Below are positions 48,075 to 59,017 of a stretch of DNA of 64,000 nt, in pieces. The notes beneath the pieces are model-generated. The model searched no databases, had not been told where the DNA came from, and was given only the letters and a program-made list of their open reading frames with translations. The stretch is from an uncultured Candidatus Actinomarina sp. (GTDB taxonomy: Bacteria; Actinomycetota; Acidimicrobiia; Actinomarinales; Actinomarinaceae). Location: assembly GCA_902555055.1 (NCBI GenBank), contig CACDQN010000002.1, positions 1 through 64,000 of the forward strand. The letters run 5' to 3'. Position 1 is the stretch's first letter; the number at the start of each line of letters is the position of its first letter. A program made the translations under genes and the position numbers.

Positions 48075-49232
48075 TTGAACACCAATTTATTTGAAAAAAA
48101 ATTAGAATCAATGTCGTCTAGTGATTTTAGTCAAATATCTGCAAAGGATGAAGATTGGAAATATTTAGGTAAGAAAATATTTGAACTTCATGACATTAAG
48201 ATTGGTAGTGATAAAGAAATACAAAAGTCTGATAACTCAGATATAGACTTTAACAGTTTCTCCTACATTATTAATTCTGACCAGAAAGATGTAAAAATAA
48301 CCAACATCAATGATATTAGTGAGCCGTTAATAGACAACTCCATAAAAAGACCATTTGATAGTTTCAATATTGAACAATTTGAAAAAGTCACTGGTGGATT
48401 CAGAATTGATTTTCAAGATGATATAGATGAATATTATAGAATCAATTTTCAGTCAGATCAGAATGCCATACCTTACGTTGGAGTAAATGTAGAAAAAAAT
48501 AAAACCGCAAAATTATATTTGAACCTTAACAATTCAGTAAAAGCAAATGTGTATCCAATAATTGAGTTATCTTTAAAAGAAAATTCTAATTTAGAAATTA
48601 TACTTTCTGTGACAAGTCTAGAAGATGTAAACATTGCAAACTCAATATATGCAAAAGTACTTAAAGATGCAAATTTAAAGATACACACTATAAGTATGGG
48701 GGGTGAGCTTTCGCGTTCTAGAATGGATATCGATTTGGTTGGAGATGGCTCAGGATTCTATTTAGATGGAGTATATTTTGGCGAAGACTCACAAATACAT
48801 GACAGTAGGGTATTTGTTAACCACCTAGGAAAAAATACAAATTCAAATATGATTACAAAGGGTGTATTAGGAGATAGAAGTAGCTCAATTTTTACAGGAA
48901 CAATTCATATTGCTGAAGGTGCAATAAAAACTGAATCACATCAAGAGAATCGAAATATTTTGCTTAGTGAAGAAGCAACTGCACAGTCAGTACCCAATTT
49001 AGAAATACTTTGTGATGATGTTATTTGTAGTCATGGCTCTTCTGTTGGGCCGATTGAACAAGAAATATATCACTATGTAATGTCAAGAGGTATAAGTAAG
49101 GTTGATGCTGATAAAATGCTTATCAAGGGCTTCTTTAATGAAATCATTAATGATTCCAGCTGGAAAATAGTTCATGACAGTGTTGCAGATATAATTGATT
49201 CAAAATACATGAACATTTCAAGAGGTAAGTAA
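48075..49232 (+). CDS. sufD: Fe-S cluster assembly protein SufD
   Basis: KTESHQENRNILLSEEATAQSVPNLEILCDDVICSHGSSVGPIEQE. Confidence 0.93.
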   Translation: MNTNLFEKKLESMSSSDFSQISAKDEDWKYLGKKIFELHDIKIGSDKEIQKSDNSDIDFNSFSYIINSDQKDVKITNINDISEPLIDNSIKRPFDSFNIEQFEKVTGGFRIDFQDDIDEYYRINFQSDQNAIPYVGVNVEKNKTAKLYLNLNNSVKANVYPIIELSLKENSNLEIILSVTSLEDVNIANSIYAKVLKDANLKIHTISMGGELSRSRMDIDLVGDGSGFYLDGVYFGEDSQIHDSRVFVNHLGKNTNSNMITKGVLGDRSSSIFTGTIHIAEGAIKTESHQENRNILLSEEATAQSVPNLEILCDDVICSHGSSVGPIEQEIYHYVMSRGISKVDADKMLIKGFFNEIINDSSWKIVHDSVADIIDSKYMNISRGK

Positions 49233-49550
49233 GTGGATAAAATTAAAACTTTGAAAACTTCAGAATTACCATTAAATAGTTCAAAAGTTGTAAATCTTGG
49301 TGATAAGCCAATTGCTCTATTTAACTATGAAGGTGAATATTACGCACTAGATGATATATGTTCTCATGCTGAGGCAAGCCTTTCAGAAGGAGACGTCTAT
49401 GATTGTAAAGTTGAATGCCCGCTTCATGGTGCTGAATTTGATTTGAAGACTGGTGATGCAGTTACACTACCTGCAACAAAACCAGTAATGAAATATAAAG
49501 TGAATGTTGAAGATGACTATATTTTCTTAGAAATGACTCAAGATGCTTAA
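49233..49550 (+). CDS. Rieske-type ferredoxin
   Basis: CSHAEASL...CPLHGAEFD Rieske [2Fe-2S] motif; GTG start. Confidence 0.93.
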   Translation: MDKIKTLKTSELPLNSSKVVNLGDKPIALFNYEGEYYALDDICSHAEASLSEGDVYDCKVECPLHGAEFDLKTGDAVTLPATKPVMKYKVNVEDDYIFLEMTQDA

Positions 49551-50241
49551 ATTAGAAAACTTAACTGCCTCTATTGGAGATGTTCAAATCTTAAAAGGAA
49601 TAGATTTGGAAATAAAACCTGGGGAGCTACACGCAATTATGGGTCCAAATGGTTCAGGAAAATCTACACTGTGCCATGTTGTTATGGGCAATGAAACCTA
49701 TCAAGAACATGGAAAAATTCTTGTTGAAAACAGTGACTTATCAGGACAAAAACAACTTGAGAGGTCTAACGCTGGTGTTTTCCAATCATTTCAATATCCA
49801 GTTGGCCTGCCTGGTGTAACCTTAAGGGAATTTTCTCAAAATATAAATAAAGAATTAAATAATGAAGAAATAGAGAAGCTAGCTGAAAAATTTAGTGTAA
49901 AAGAATTTTTAGACAGAGAAGTTAATGTTGATTTATCTGGTGGAGAAAAAAAACGATGCGAGCTATTTCAAATTTCTTTAACCAGTCCCAAAGTTGCTTT
50001 ACTAGATGAAATAGATTCTGGTTTAGATATTGATGCAATTAAATCTGTTGCTGAATTAATTAATGCTAATAGAGATGAAAACACCTCCTATTTAATTGTT
50101 ACTCACTACAGCAGAATCCTAAAATATCTTGATGTTAATATGGTTCACATCGTTGTTGATGGAGAAATTGTAAAATCAGGTTCTAAAGAACTTATTGATG
50201 AAGTTGATTCTGATGGATACACTCAATATCAGGGAAAGTAA
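49543..50241 (+). CDS. sufC: Fe-S cluster assembly ATPase SufC
   Basis: GPNGSGKSTLCHVVMG; LSGGEKKRCELFQ; LDEIDSGLDIDA. Confidence 0.95.
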   Translation: MLKLENLTASIGDVQILKGIDLEIKPGELHAIMGPNGSGKSTLCHVVMGNETYQEHGKILVENSDLSGQKQLERSNAGVFQSFQYPVGLPGVTLREFSQNINKELNNEEIEKLAEKFSVKEFLDREVNVDLSGGEKKRCELFQISLTSPKVALLDEIDSGLDIDAIKSVAELINANRDENTSYLIVTHYSRILKYLDVNMVHIVVDGEIVKSGSKELIDEVDSDGYTQYQGK

Positions 50242-51614
50242 TGACAGAAAAATTCAGAACTGAATCAGATTCCATGGGGGAGTTTCAAGTTCCCATAGAT
50301 GCAAAATTTGGAGCTTCGACTGCAAGAGCTACTGATAATTTCCCAATTTCAAATTTACGTTTTTCTAGGGTATTTATTAGGTCTCTTGGAGAGATTAAAA
50401 AAGCTTGTGCAGTTGTAAATGAAAAAAATAACTTAATAGATAGTAAATTGTCAAAAGCAATAGTTGACAGCGCACAAGAAGTAATAGATGGAAAGCACGA
50501 TAAAGATTTTGTTGTTGATATTTTTCAAACAGGATCTGGAACATCAACAAATATGAATATTAATGAAGTAATTGCAAACTTAGCCACAGAAAAAATTGAT
50601 ACAGAAGTTCATCCAAATGATCACGTAAATATGAGCCAATCATCAAATGATGTTATACCTACAGCTACAAACCTTGCATCGTTGCTCTCTATTAAAGAAG
50701 ATGGTGGTTTGTTAACTTATTTAAACAATATGAATGAAACTTTAAACAGCAAAGCCAAAGATTGGGCTGATGTTTATAAAAATGGCAGAACACATTTAAT
50801 GGATGCCACTCCAGTTACTCTTGGACAAGAATTTGAGGGCTATGCAAATTTAATTGAGAGCAGGATAAGAGATATTGAGAATTCTCTTCAGGGTGTTAGC
50901 GAACTTCCCATTGGCGGGACTGCTGTTGGAAGTGGTATAAACGCACCTAATGGTTTTGGTTCTGATGTTGCTGGTGAATTACAGAAGGCATTAAATATTA
51001 ATTTTCAAGAAGCTGACAATCATTTCTCAAGACAGGGTTCACGTGATGAAATAGTTCAACTTTCAGGAACTTTAAAGACATTGGCTTCATCATTATTTAA
51101 AATTTCGAATGATATTAGATGGATGGGAAGTGGGCCTATATCTGGATTAAATGAATTAAAAATTCCGGCACTACAACCAGGATCTTCAATAATGCCTGGC
51201 AAAGTTAATCCTGTAATTCCTGAAATGATGATGCAAGTTTGTGCTCAAGTCATTGGAAATGATGTAGCTGTTACATTTTCAGGGACTAATGGAAATTTTG
51301 AGTTAAATACTATGTTGCCTGTAATGGCACATAATGTGTTAGAAAGTATTGAATTGTTAACTAATGCCATAAAGGCATTTAACGAAAAATTATTAATAGG
51401 ATTAGAACCTAATACAGAAAAAATGGAATCAAATACTCAGAAAAATCCAATTTTAGTGACTGCTTTAGTTCCAAAACTGGGATATGATACAGCAGCTGAA
51501 ATCGCTAAAGAATCTATGTCCACTAATAAAACCATCAAAGAGGTTTTGTTAGAAAGAGAGCTACTATCTGAATCTGAAATAGATGATTTACTAAATTTAA
51601 AAAAATTAATTTGA
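50241..51614 (+). CDS. fumC: Class II fumarate hydratase
   Basis: GSGTSTNMNINEV; GSSIMPGKVNPVIPEM. Confidence 0.94.
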   Translation: MTEKFRTESDSMGEFQVPIDAKFGASTARATDNFPISNLRFSRVFIRSLGEIKKACAVVNEKNNLIDSKLSKAIVDSAQEVIDGKHDKDFVVDIFQTGSGTSTNMNINEVIANLATEKIDTEVHPNDHVNMSQSSNDVIPTATNLASLLSIKEDGGLLTYLNNMNETLNSKAKDWADVYKNGRTHLMDATPVTLGQEFEGYANLIESRIRDIENSLQGVSELPIGGTAVGSGINAPNGFGSDVAGELQKALNINFQEADNHFSRQGSRDEIVQLSGTLKTLASSLFKISNDIRWMGSGPISGLNELKIPALQPGSSIMPGKVNPVIPEMMMQVCAQVIGNDVAVTFSGTNGNFELNTMLPVMAHNVLESIELLTNAIKAFNEKLLIGLEPNTEKMESNTQKNPILVTALVPKLGYDTAAEIAKESMSTNKTIKEVLLERELLSESEIDDLLNLKKLI

Positions 51615-52045
51615 TGAAAAAAAATCTTGCAATCGCTTCTGATCATGCAGGTTATAAACTAAAGCAGTTTTTAGTTGAAAATCTTAATGAGTTAAATATA
51701 AAAGATTTTGGCACAAATGATGAAGAAAGTTGTGATTTTCCAGACTTTGCTTCAAAAGTTTGTGACTTTGTCTTACACGATACATCTTTTAGGGGCTTAC
51801 TTATTTGTGGTAGTGGTGTTGGTATGTCAATTGCTGCAAATAAAATCAAAGGGATTAGAGCTTCAAATGTAACTAATGAAGATATGGCAATACAGAGTGT
51901 GGAACACAATAATGTAAATGTTTTATGTTTAGGGTCAAACAATGTAACTAAAGCCGACTCCTTAAAAATAGTATTAAGTTTTTTGAATTCAGAAATGTCA
52001 AACGAAGAGAAATATCAAAGAAGAATAAATAAATTAGAAGACTAA
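51614..52045 (+). CDS. rpiB: Ribose-5-phosphate isomerase B
   Basis: IASDHAGYKLK; CGSGVGMSIAANKIKGIRA; TGATG overlap with fumC. Confidence 0.93.
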   Translation: MKKNLAIASDHAGYKLKQFLVENLNELNIKDFGTNDEESCDFPDFASKVCDFVLHDTSFRGLLICGSGVGMSIAANKIKGIRASNVTNEDMAIQSVEHNNVNVLCLGSNNVTKADSLKIVLSFLNSEMSNEEKYQRRINKLED

Positions 52046-52398
52046 ATTGATATCTGCCAAATAGCCTGTATCCAGTCGTCTTTAATCTTATTTCTGGCAA
52101 ATACAACTATGCCAATAGCTCCCTCTTCATAAACTTCTCTCATAGAAGTTCCAGTAGTATAAACATCATCAGCTATTAATAAAGGATCTTGTTCATTATT
52201 AGTACAGTAAGGCTTTAATGCTTTTTCAAATGGTATTCCACCTCTTGGAATTCCTTTAACATCTCTGAAGGTTAATCTCTCACTCACAATTTTTGCCAGA
52301 GCATCATAATCATCATCTGTTAGAGCATCGCACTCTACTTTCCAAGTTAAAGGAAGCCCAGCGTGAGAAATAAAATCTTCTTTTATAAATAAATTCAT
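52042..52398 (-). CDS. Short phosphoribosyltransferase, probably in the PyrE position
   Basis: GIPRGGIPFEKAL and PRPP-binding LLIADDVYTTGTSM; only 118 aa. Confidence 0.75.
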   Translation of the reverse strand: MNLFIKEDFISHAGLPLTWKVECDALTDDDYDALAKIVSERLTFRDVKGIPRGGIPFEKALKPYCTNNEQDPLLIADDVYTTGTSMREVYEEGAIGIVVFARNKIKDDWIQAIWQISI

Positions 52399-53072
52399 AT
52401 CAACTTCCTTAATTTTAATGGATTAAAACAAACAGTTCCAAAACTAACATGATCTGCTCCAATATTTTTATAATACTCTATATCTTCAATAGAATCTATG
52501 CCCCCACCTGCAATAATCTCTATTTTGGGAAAATTAGATTTTAAGTATTTTATAAATTTTGTTGTATAGGGTATTAATTCTTTTCCGCTTAGGCCACCCC
52601 TGTCAACAGGAAGGGTATTACATGCATGAATTTGTTTAAACTTAAACGTTTCAATGAAATTGTCTAATTCTTTAAAAGTTGTAATAGGTGAAATTTTACC
52701 TATAAACCATTCTCTTGTATCTGGAGCAAATTCTTCAATACCCTCTGTATAGTGTTCGTCTATATTAGGGCATGACATATTGATTTCAATATTAAAATTT
52801 TCTGGTATTTTTTCAGCAAATATTTTCCAATCCTCTTTTTCAATTCCTGCGATGGAAAATACTTCATCCTCTCTATATTTAGTAATCCCAAATTCAACTC
52901 CAGGATTTCTAAGTCCAATTTTGTTTACCCATCCCTTTTTTGTATAACGTAAAGTTTTAGCAATTTGAATGATTCGCCCAGTTCTTTTATCCACAGTCCA
53001 GCTACCAGAAACAGAAATCGTATTCTTAGTTTTTATATAATTACCAAAAGGTGCAGCAATAAATTTTTTCAT
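52395..53072 (-). CDS. Short dihydroorotate dehydrogenase-like protein
   Basis: EINMSCPNID, IIAGGGIDSIEDIEYYKNIGADHVSFGT; only 225 aa. Confidence 0.78.
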   Translation of the reverse strand: MKKFIAAPFGNYIKTKNTISVSGSWTVDKRTGRIIQIAKTLRYTKKGWVNKIGLRNPGVEFGITKYREDEVFSIAGIEKEDWKIFAEKIPENFNIEINMSCPNIDEHYTEGIEEFAPDTREWFIGKISPITTFKELDNFIETFKFKQIHACNTLPVDRGGLSGKELIPYTTKFIKYLKSNFPKIEIIAGGGIDSIEDIEYYKNIGADHVSFGTVCFNPLKLRKLI

Positions 53073-53707
53073 ATGTTTAATTCATTTATTACATAGTCAA
53101 GATTATTTCTAATAGATCTACCCATAACAATATAAGAAGCTCCATCAGCTATTGCTTTTTCTGGTGTAGTTATATTTTTTTGGTCATTTGATAAATCATC
53201 TTTTAATCTAATACCTGGACTTACAATTAAATCAAAAATATTAATTGATTTAATTATTTCTGATGGTGGGCAAATTACTCCATCTACGTTCGATTCTTTT
53301 GCTAATTCAAATTCTAAATGCACCCTCTCACTTGTTTCTTTATCGATGGCTTTGCTAGTAAGAGCTGAGCTGACTCCTAGTAATTTTAAGCTTTCCTTTT
53401 TATTTACTGATGCTTCATACAGAGCCTCTTTAGAGGATGAAATGTGAATAGTTAAATAATCAGCTCCTAGATTTCCCGCACTTTTTGTTGCTTCCTTTAC
53501 GGTATTAGGAATATCGTGAAGTTTTAAATCTAGGAATACATTCCAACCCTCATTTTTAAGATGAGTTACAACTTTAGGACCTTCTGATATAAACATTTCA
53601 AGGCCTACTTTTACTCCATAAATTTTATTTTTTAATTTTTTTAATTCAAATTCAAATTCATTCAACGATTTGCCATCTAATGCAAAAAATATTGGTTTAA
53701 CTGACAT
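53069..53707 (-). CDS. pyrF: Orotidine 5'-phosphate decarboxylase (start trimmed from the ORF)
   Basis: [14 protein letters not shown] motif; [18 protein letters not shown]. Confidence 0.92.
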   Translation of the reverse strand: MSVKPIFFALDGKSLNEFEFELKKLKNKIYGVKVGLEMFISEGPKVVTHLKNEGWNVFLDLKLHDIPNTVKEATKSAGNLGADYLTIHISSSKEALYEASVNKKESLKLLGVSSALTSKAIDKETSERVHLEFELAKESNVDGVICPPSEIIKSINIFDLIVSPGIRLKDDLSNDQKNITTPEKAIADGASYIVMGRSIRNNLDYVINELNI

Positions 53708-56700
53708 TTTGTATTGCCTCCATATCATCTAACGTATTTTCTTGTTCCGAAAATGCTTTCATAAAAGCTTGAGCTTCTCTAACTGACGAGACTACAGCAA
53801 CTCCTGTCTCGTGAGATAGTCTTCTAATTTTCCAACCATCTGTATATTCATTTGCAAATGTTGGGGTATTGATTACTAATGAAACTAAATTTTCTTGAAT
53901 AATTGTAAGAGAGGTTGGTGAATTATCATCTGCTCTACCGACAATTGTTGAAGATATATTGTGTTCTCCTAGATAAGCTCCTGTACCTTCAGTTGCATAA
54001 ATTTTGAAACCCAATTCAGAATAATTTTTAGCAATCTCAACAAAGTTTGGTTTTTCTTTGTCACTTAGTGATATAAATACACCTTTTTGTTTTTTATTAA
54101 TTAAAACTCCAGCTGCAGCATAAGCTTTGTTAAGCGCAGTGCCAAAATTTGATCCAATTCCTAAAACCTCACCAGTCGCTTTCATTTCAGGACCTAGCAT
54201 TGTATCTTCTGCAGGAAATCTTGACCATGGAAAAATTGCTTTTTTAATAGCTATTTTTTTTGTTGAACCATTTAAATAATCAGTTTCTTTTTTTACAAAA
54301 TCCAAAGAATGACCAAGCATTAATAAGGTACCTGCTTTAATTATTTGATTTCCAGTTACCTTTGCAACAAAAGGCATTGTTCTTGATGCTCTAGGGTTTG
54401 CTTCTAAGATATATAGAGTGCCTTCTTTCACTGCAAATTGAATATTCAAAAGCCCTTTAACATTTAAAGCTTTTGCAAGCTGTATACTTTTTTGTTCAAT
54501 CTCATTAATAATTTTTTTGTTAATACTAAAAGGTGGAAGGACTGCTGTTGAATCTCCACTATGAACACCCGCTGGCTCTAGGTGTTCAAGGACTCCAGCT
54601 ATGAATACCTCTTTACCATCAGATATTAAATCAACGTCCACCTCCACAGTATCTGTTAAGAATTGATCAACAAGTAACGGACCAGAATTAAAAGGATTAC
54701 CATCGTCATCTGCACTTGCTAGTATCGAAAGATAATTTTTTAGTTCAGTATCATTTTGTACTACCCTCATTGCTCTTCCACCTAATACATAGCTGGGTCT
54801 TAATAGGACTGGATATCCAATTCCATTTACAGAATCTATAAGTTCATTTTCATTTGAAGCAATTTGTGAAATTGGTTGGTTAATATCTTGTGATTCACAA
54901 AGTTTTTGAAATAAGTTACGATCTTCTGTTGCATCAATAACTTCTAACGATGAACCTGCAATATTATATCCAGCTTCGTGTATTTTTTTTGCAAGTTTTA
55001 GTGGGGTCTGTCCACCAAGTTGAATGATTACTGAATCAGGTTGTTCTCTTTTTAGTACTGAACTAACTTCATCCCATGAAAGGGGTTCAAAATAAAGCTT
55101 GTCGGCTGTGTCATAATCAGTGGATACAGTCTCAGGATTAGAGTTTATCATTATTGATTCATATTTGTTTTCTTTAAGTGATTCAACTCCGTGAACACAG
55201 CAGTAATCGAACTCAATTCCTTGACCAATTCTGTTTGGGCCTGAGCCAATAACAACAACCTTTTTGTTATTTGAAGTATCATCGTCATCTTCTGAACCAT
55301 TAGTTGAGTAGAGGTATGGAGTTTTCGATTCAAACTCAGCAGAGCAAGTATCAACTAATTTATAAACCCTATTATCTTTAAGGCTATTTTTTTTATCTTT
55401 TGAATCTAGATCCTCATCTGTCCAACCTAGCATTTTCAGTATTGATGTAGGGGTAGATTCGGGAGTAACATTAAAACTTTTTTCTATTTCATTTAAAAAC
55501 CATATATCAATACTTGAAAGATTTGCTATTTTTTCAATATTCCAATTTCTGCGTATTCCTTCAAGAATTGCAAAGATTCTTCTCGGTCTAGGAGTCATGA
55601 TTTCCTCTTCTAAGTGGGCTTTTGATAAATTAATAAAACGATTATCTATATTTCTTATTCCAGTTTTTCCAATTTCAAGAGATCTAATCGCTTTTGTTAA
55701 AGTTTCTGTGAATGTTGATGCTATTGACATTACTTCACCCACACTTTGCATCGATGTGCCTAGCACATCATCTGTAGATGGAAATTTTGGAAAGTCAAAC
55801 CTGGGAATTTTCACAACAACATAATCCTGAACAGGCTCAAAGCTAGCTGGAGTAGAGCCAGTTATATCATTTTTAAGTTCTGTAAGGTTATATCCTACTG
55901 CAAGTAGTGCTGCAAATTTAGCAATTGGAAACCCTGTCGCTTTAGATGCTAGAGCTGATGACCTGGAAACTCTTGGATTCATTTCAATTATTCTTCTTTC
56001 ACCATTTAGTGGATTAACAGCAAATTGTACATTACTGCCACCTGTTGCGATGCCTATGGTATCGAGACAGAGTAACGCCTCATCTCTCATCTCTTGATAC
56101 TCTTTATCAGATAAGGTTTGTATCGGCGCAATAGTTATCGAGTCACCTGTATGAACTCCCATAGGGTCAAAATTTTCGATTCCACAAACAATTACGCCAT
56201 TACCATCTTGATCTCTCATGACTTCAAGCTCAAATTCTTTCCATCCATAAACAGATTCCTCAATCAAGACCTCTTGTGTAGGGGACGCATTGAACGCTTC
56301 TTTTAGTTTGCTATTTAAATCTTTTTCACTTTGTACTAACCCAGTTCCACCACCTCCAAGAATATATGAAGGCCTGAGCATAAGAGGATATCCTATTTTC
56401 TTACTAACATCAATTCCCTCTTGAATAGATCTGACATACTCTGCTTTGAGGGTTTTAATACCAACATTTTCCATTGCATTTTTAAATTTCCATCGATTTT
56501 CTGCAACTTCAATAGATTTTGCTGAGGCCCCTAATAGTTTTATATTATTTTGTGCGAAAATATTACTCTCATCTAGTTCCATTGCGAGATTCAGTGCTGT
56601 TTGCCCCCCTAAAGTTGGCAAAACAGCATCAGGTTTTTCAATTTCTATTATTTTTTTAAGAAATTCAAATGTTAATGGCTCTATGTATGTTGCATCTGCC

Positions 56701-56879
56701 ATTTTGGGGTCTGTCATTATTGTTGCTGGATTCGAGTTTACTAATATAATTCTGTACCCTTCATTTTTTAAAGCTTTGGCAGCTTGTGATCCTGAGTAGT
56801 CAAATTCACATGCTTGACCAATTACTATGGGTCCTGAACCAATAATCAGAATACTTTTAATTTCTTTATTTTTTGGCAT
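53697..56879 (-). CDS. carB: Carbamoyl-phosphate synthase large subunit
   Basis: 1060 aa; duplicated ATP-grasp; [20 protein letters not shown]. Confidence 0.97.
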   Translation of the reverse strand: MPKNKEIKSILIIGSGPIVIGQACEFDYSGSQAAKALKNEGYRIILVNSNPATIMTDPKMADATYIEPLTFEFLKKIIEIEKPDAVLPTLGGQTALNLAMELDESNIFAQNNIKLLGASAKSIEVAENRWKFKNAMENVGIKTLKAEYVRSIQEGIDVSKKIGYPLMLRPSYILGGGGTGLVQSEKDLNSKLKEAFNASPTQEVLIEESVYGWKEFELEVMRDQDGNGVIVCGIENFDPMGVHTGDSITIAPIQTLSDKEYQEMRDEALLCLDTIGIATGGSNVQFAVNPLNGERRIIEMNPRVSRSSALASKATGFPIAKFAALLAVGYNLTELKNDITGSTPASFEPVQDYVVVKIPRFDFPKFPSTDDVLGTSMQSVGEVMSIASTFTETLTKAIRSLEIGKTGIRNIDNRFINLSKAHLEEEIMTPRPRRIFAILEGIRRNWNIEKIANLSSIDIWFLNEIEKSFNVTPESTPTSILKMLGWTDEDLDSKDKKNSLKDNRVYKLVDTCSAEFESKTPYLYSTNGSEDDDDTSNNKKVVVIGSGPNRIGQGIEFDYCCVHGVESLKENKYESIMINSNPETVSTDYDTADKLYFEPLSWDEVSSVLKREQPDSVIIQLGGQTPLKLAKKIHEAGYNIAGSSLEVIDATEDRNLFQKLCESQDINQPISQIASNENELIDSVNGIGYPVLLRPSYVLGGRAMRVVQNDTELKNYLSILASADDDGNPFNSGPLLVDQFLTDTVEVDVDLISDGKEVFIAGVLEHLEPAGVHSGDSTAVLPPFSINKKIINEIEQKSIQLAKALNVKGLLNIQFAVKEGTLYILEANPRASRTMPFVAKVTGNQIIKAGTLLMLGHSLDFVKKETDYLNGSTKKIAIKKAIFPWSRFPAEDTMLGPEMKATGEVLGIGSNFGTALNKAYAAAGVLINKKQKGVFISLSDKEKPNFVEIAKNYSELGFKIYATEGTGAYLGEHNISSTIVGRADDNSPTSLTIIQENLVSLVINTPTFANEYTDGWKIRRLSHETGVAVVSSVREAQAFMKAFSEQENTLDDMEAIQNVS

Positions 56880-57966
56880 ACTGTTCTTCCATCATTTCAA
56901 CAAAAGGGTTAAATATTTGTAATCCATCAGATGTTCCTGGACCAGATTCAGGATGAAACTGAACAGAGTATGCCATTGAATCCCATAGGCTAATACCTTC
57001 ATTACTTCCATCATTTAAATTACTTGCATAATTTTCTATATTTCCAAAATCTTTGTGTACTAAATTTTCACCAAATTCTTCTACTGCAAATCCATGATTT
57101 TGGGCAGTTATTAATGCTTTTTTAATCCCTTTGATTTTTACAGGATGATTAGAACCATGATGTCCAAACTCCAATTTATTTACCTTTAGTCCGCAGGCAA
57201 GGCTTAATATTTGATGACCTAAACAAATTCCAAATATCGGTATTTTGCCTATTAAGTTATTTATCGTTTTTATTACATTTATAAGAGATCTTGGATCACC
57301 TGGACCATTTGAAATTAAAAGCCCTTTTAGATTCATTGAGAGAATATCTTCTGCAGACGAATCTGGTTTTATAGCCACAACCTGATAATTTAAACTTTCT
57401 AAGACATTTACAATACTTTTTTTGGCACCCAAATCTAATATGCCAACCTTCCCCTCTGGTGCATTCCTACTGATGTCTAAATTTCCAGCTGTTAAGGCAG
57501 AGTCGTCTCCTAAAATGTTTGTCGCAGAATTAAGTAACTCAAGTAAATCATTTTTATCAATGTCTACACCCAAAGCATACATGCTAGTTCCACGATCACG
57601 TAGGTATTTAGTAATTGCTCTTACGTCAAACCCTCCACTGAATGGAATCTCATATTCAGCTAACCATGAAGTAAGAGCTTTTTGCGATCTCCATGAAGAG
57701 GGAGAATGACTAAATGTATTTCCTACTGCAGCTTCAATCCTTGGTTTATTCGATTCAAAATCAATTTCTGATAGACCATAATTTCCTACATGAGAAGATG
57801 TAAAGGTCACAATTTGATTTATATATGACGGATCACTTAAGATTTCAACGAACCCTGTCATTGCTGTATTAAAAATTAACTCACCTGTTGCTGGCTTAAA
57901 AGAATATTCCGACCAACCAGTAAATTCATCACCATGTTTATTTACAAGTAAGGTTTTTTTAAACAT
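56866..57966 (-). CDS. carA: Carbamoyl-phosphate synthase small subunit
   Basis: [38 protein letters not shown]. Confidence 0.96.
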   Translation of the reverse strand: MFKKTLLVNKHGDEFTGWSEYSFKPATGELIFNTAMTGFVEILSDPSYINQIVTFTSSHVGNYGLSEIDFESNKPRIEAAVGNTFSHSPSSWRSQKALTSWLAEYEIPFSGGFDVRAITKYLRDRGTSMYALGVDIDKNDLLELLNSATNILGDDSALTAGNLDISRNAPEGKVGILDLGAKKSIVNVLESLNYQVVAIKPDSSAEDILSMNLKGLLISNGPGDPRSLINVIKTINNLIGKIPIFGICLGHQILSLACGLKVNKLEFGHHGSNHPVKIKGIKKALITAQNHGFAVEEFGENLVHKDFGNIENYASNLNDGSNEGISLWDSMAYSVQFHPESGPGTSDGLQIFNPFVEMMEEQYAKK

Positions 57967-59017
57967 GTAAATCCACTTTCTTGATATTTACCTCAAAATT
58001 TTCAAATGCTGAATTTTTATATTCAGATTTAGTATTAAATAATTCAACTCCCTCAATCCATTGATTATGAAATGGTTCATTTATTTCATAACCCAGATTA
58101 TTCAAAATTTCCCGGGGGTTATCTACTAGAAAAATTAATAACTCATCTAATGTAAAAATGTTCGACGAATATAGAACTGGAAAAGCAGATTCAAGCCCTA
58201 CAACACCTCGAGCTGCTTCTTTAAACTTTATATTCTTAGTCACTTCAGGATGAGGTGCGTGATCAGTTGCGATAGTATCTATTATTCCAGTCTTAAGACC
58301 GCTGATGAGAGATTGCCTATCTTCTTCAGAACGAATTGGAGGATACATTTTGTATTTTCCATTTGTTATATCTAAATTTTCATTATTGATGAGTAAATGA
58401 TGGGGAGTTACTTCAGCCGTCACAGGCAGTTGCTTATTTTTTGCCTGTTCAATTAATTCAACACTCTTCTTGGAAGAAAGGTGTTGAGCATGGTATCTAG
58501 TATTATATTTCTCAACTAATTCAAGATCTCTTTTAAGTATTTCAAACTCTTCTGAGTCGGGAATTAATATTAGTTCACTTGAATTACTGGGTGGAGCTAT
58601 ATCACCAGGATTTGAGAAGCAGCTTTTTTCACAGTGTTGAAAAATTGCGCCACCTAATTCAGCAACTATCTTGAATGCTTCATCTGCTAATGTATCTTCT
58701 ATTAAAGATTTGCCATCATCTGAAAAAATTGTAATTCCATTTTGAATAAATGACTTAAAATCTACTAGCTCTTTTCCACTTAGATGTTTTGAAAGAGCAC
58801 CAACCCTGTGAACATTTAAGTTAAGTGAGCTATCAATTTCTCTTGCATAATTTAGTGCTTCAATGTCATCAATAATAATTTCAGAATTAGGCATCGCTAA
58901 TATATCCGAGTATCCACCATTAAGTGCTGATTTTTCAATATCTTTTGCTGGAAAAAATGATTTATCAGGATACCTTGTGTGTGTATGTAAGTCTAAGAAC
59001 GCGGGAACTTCTATCAT
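57959..59017 (-). CDS. pyrC: Dihydroorotase, starting almost directly at the metal-binding HxH
   Basis: MIEVPAFLDLHTHTRYPD; TPHHLL; DTIATDHAPH. Confidence 0.88.
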   Translation of the reverse strand: MIEVPAFLDLHTHTRYPDKSFFPAKDIEKSALNGGYSDILAMPNSEIIIDDIEALNYAREIDSSLNLNVHRVGALSKHLSGKELVDFKSFIQNGITIFSDDGKSLIEDTLADEAFKIVAELGGAIFQHCEKSCFSNPGDIAPPSNSSELILIPDSEEFEILKRDLELVEKYNTRYHAQHLSSKKSVELIEQAKNKQLPVTAEVTPHHLLINNENLDITNGKYKMYPPIRSEEDRQSLISGLKTGIIDTIATDHAPHPEVTKNIKFKEAARGVVGLESAFPVLYSSNIFTLDELLIFLVDNPREILNNLGYEINEPFHNQWIEGVELFNTKSEYKNSAFENFEVNIKKVDLHV

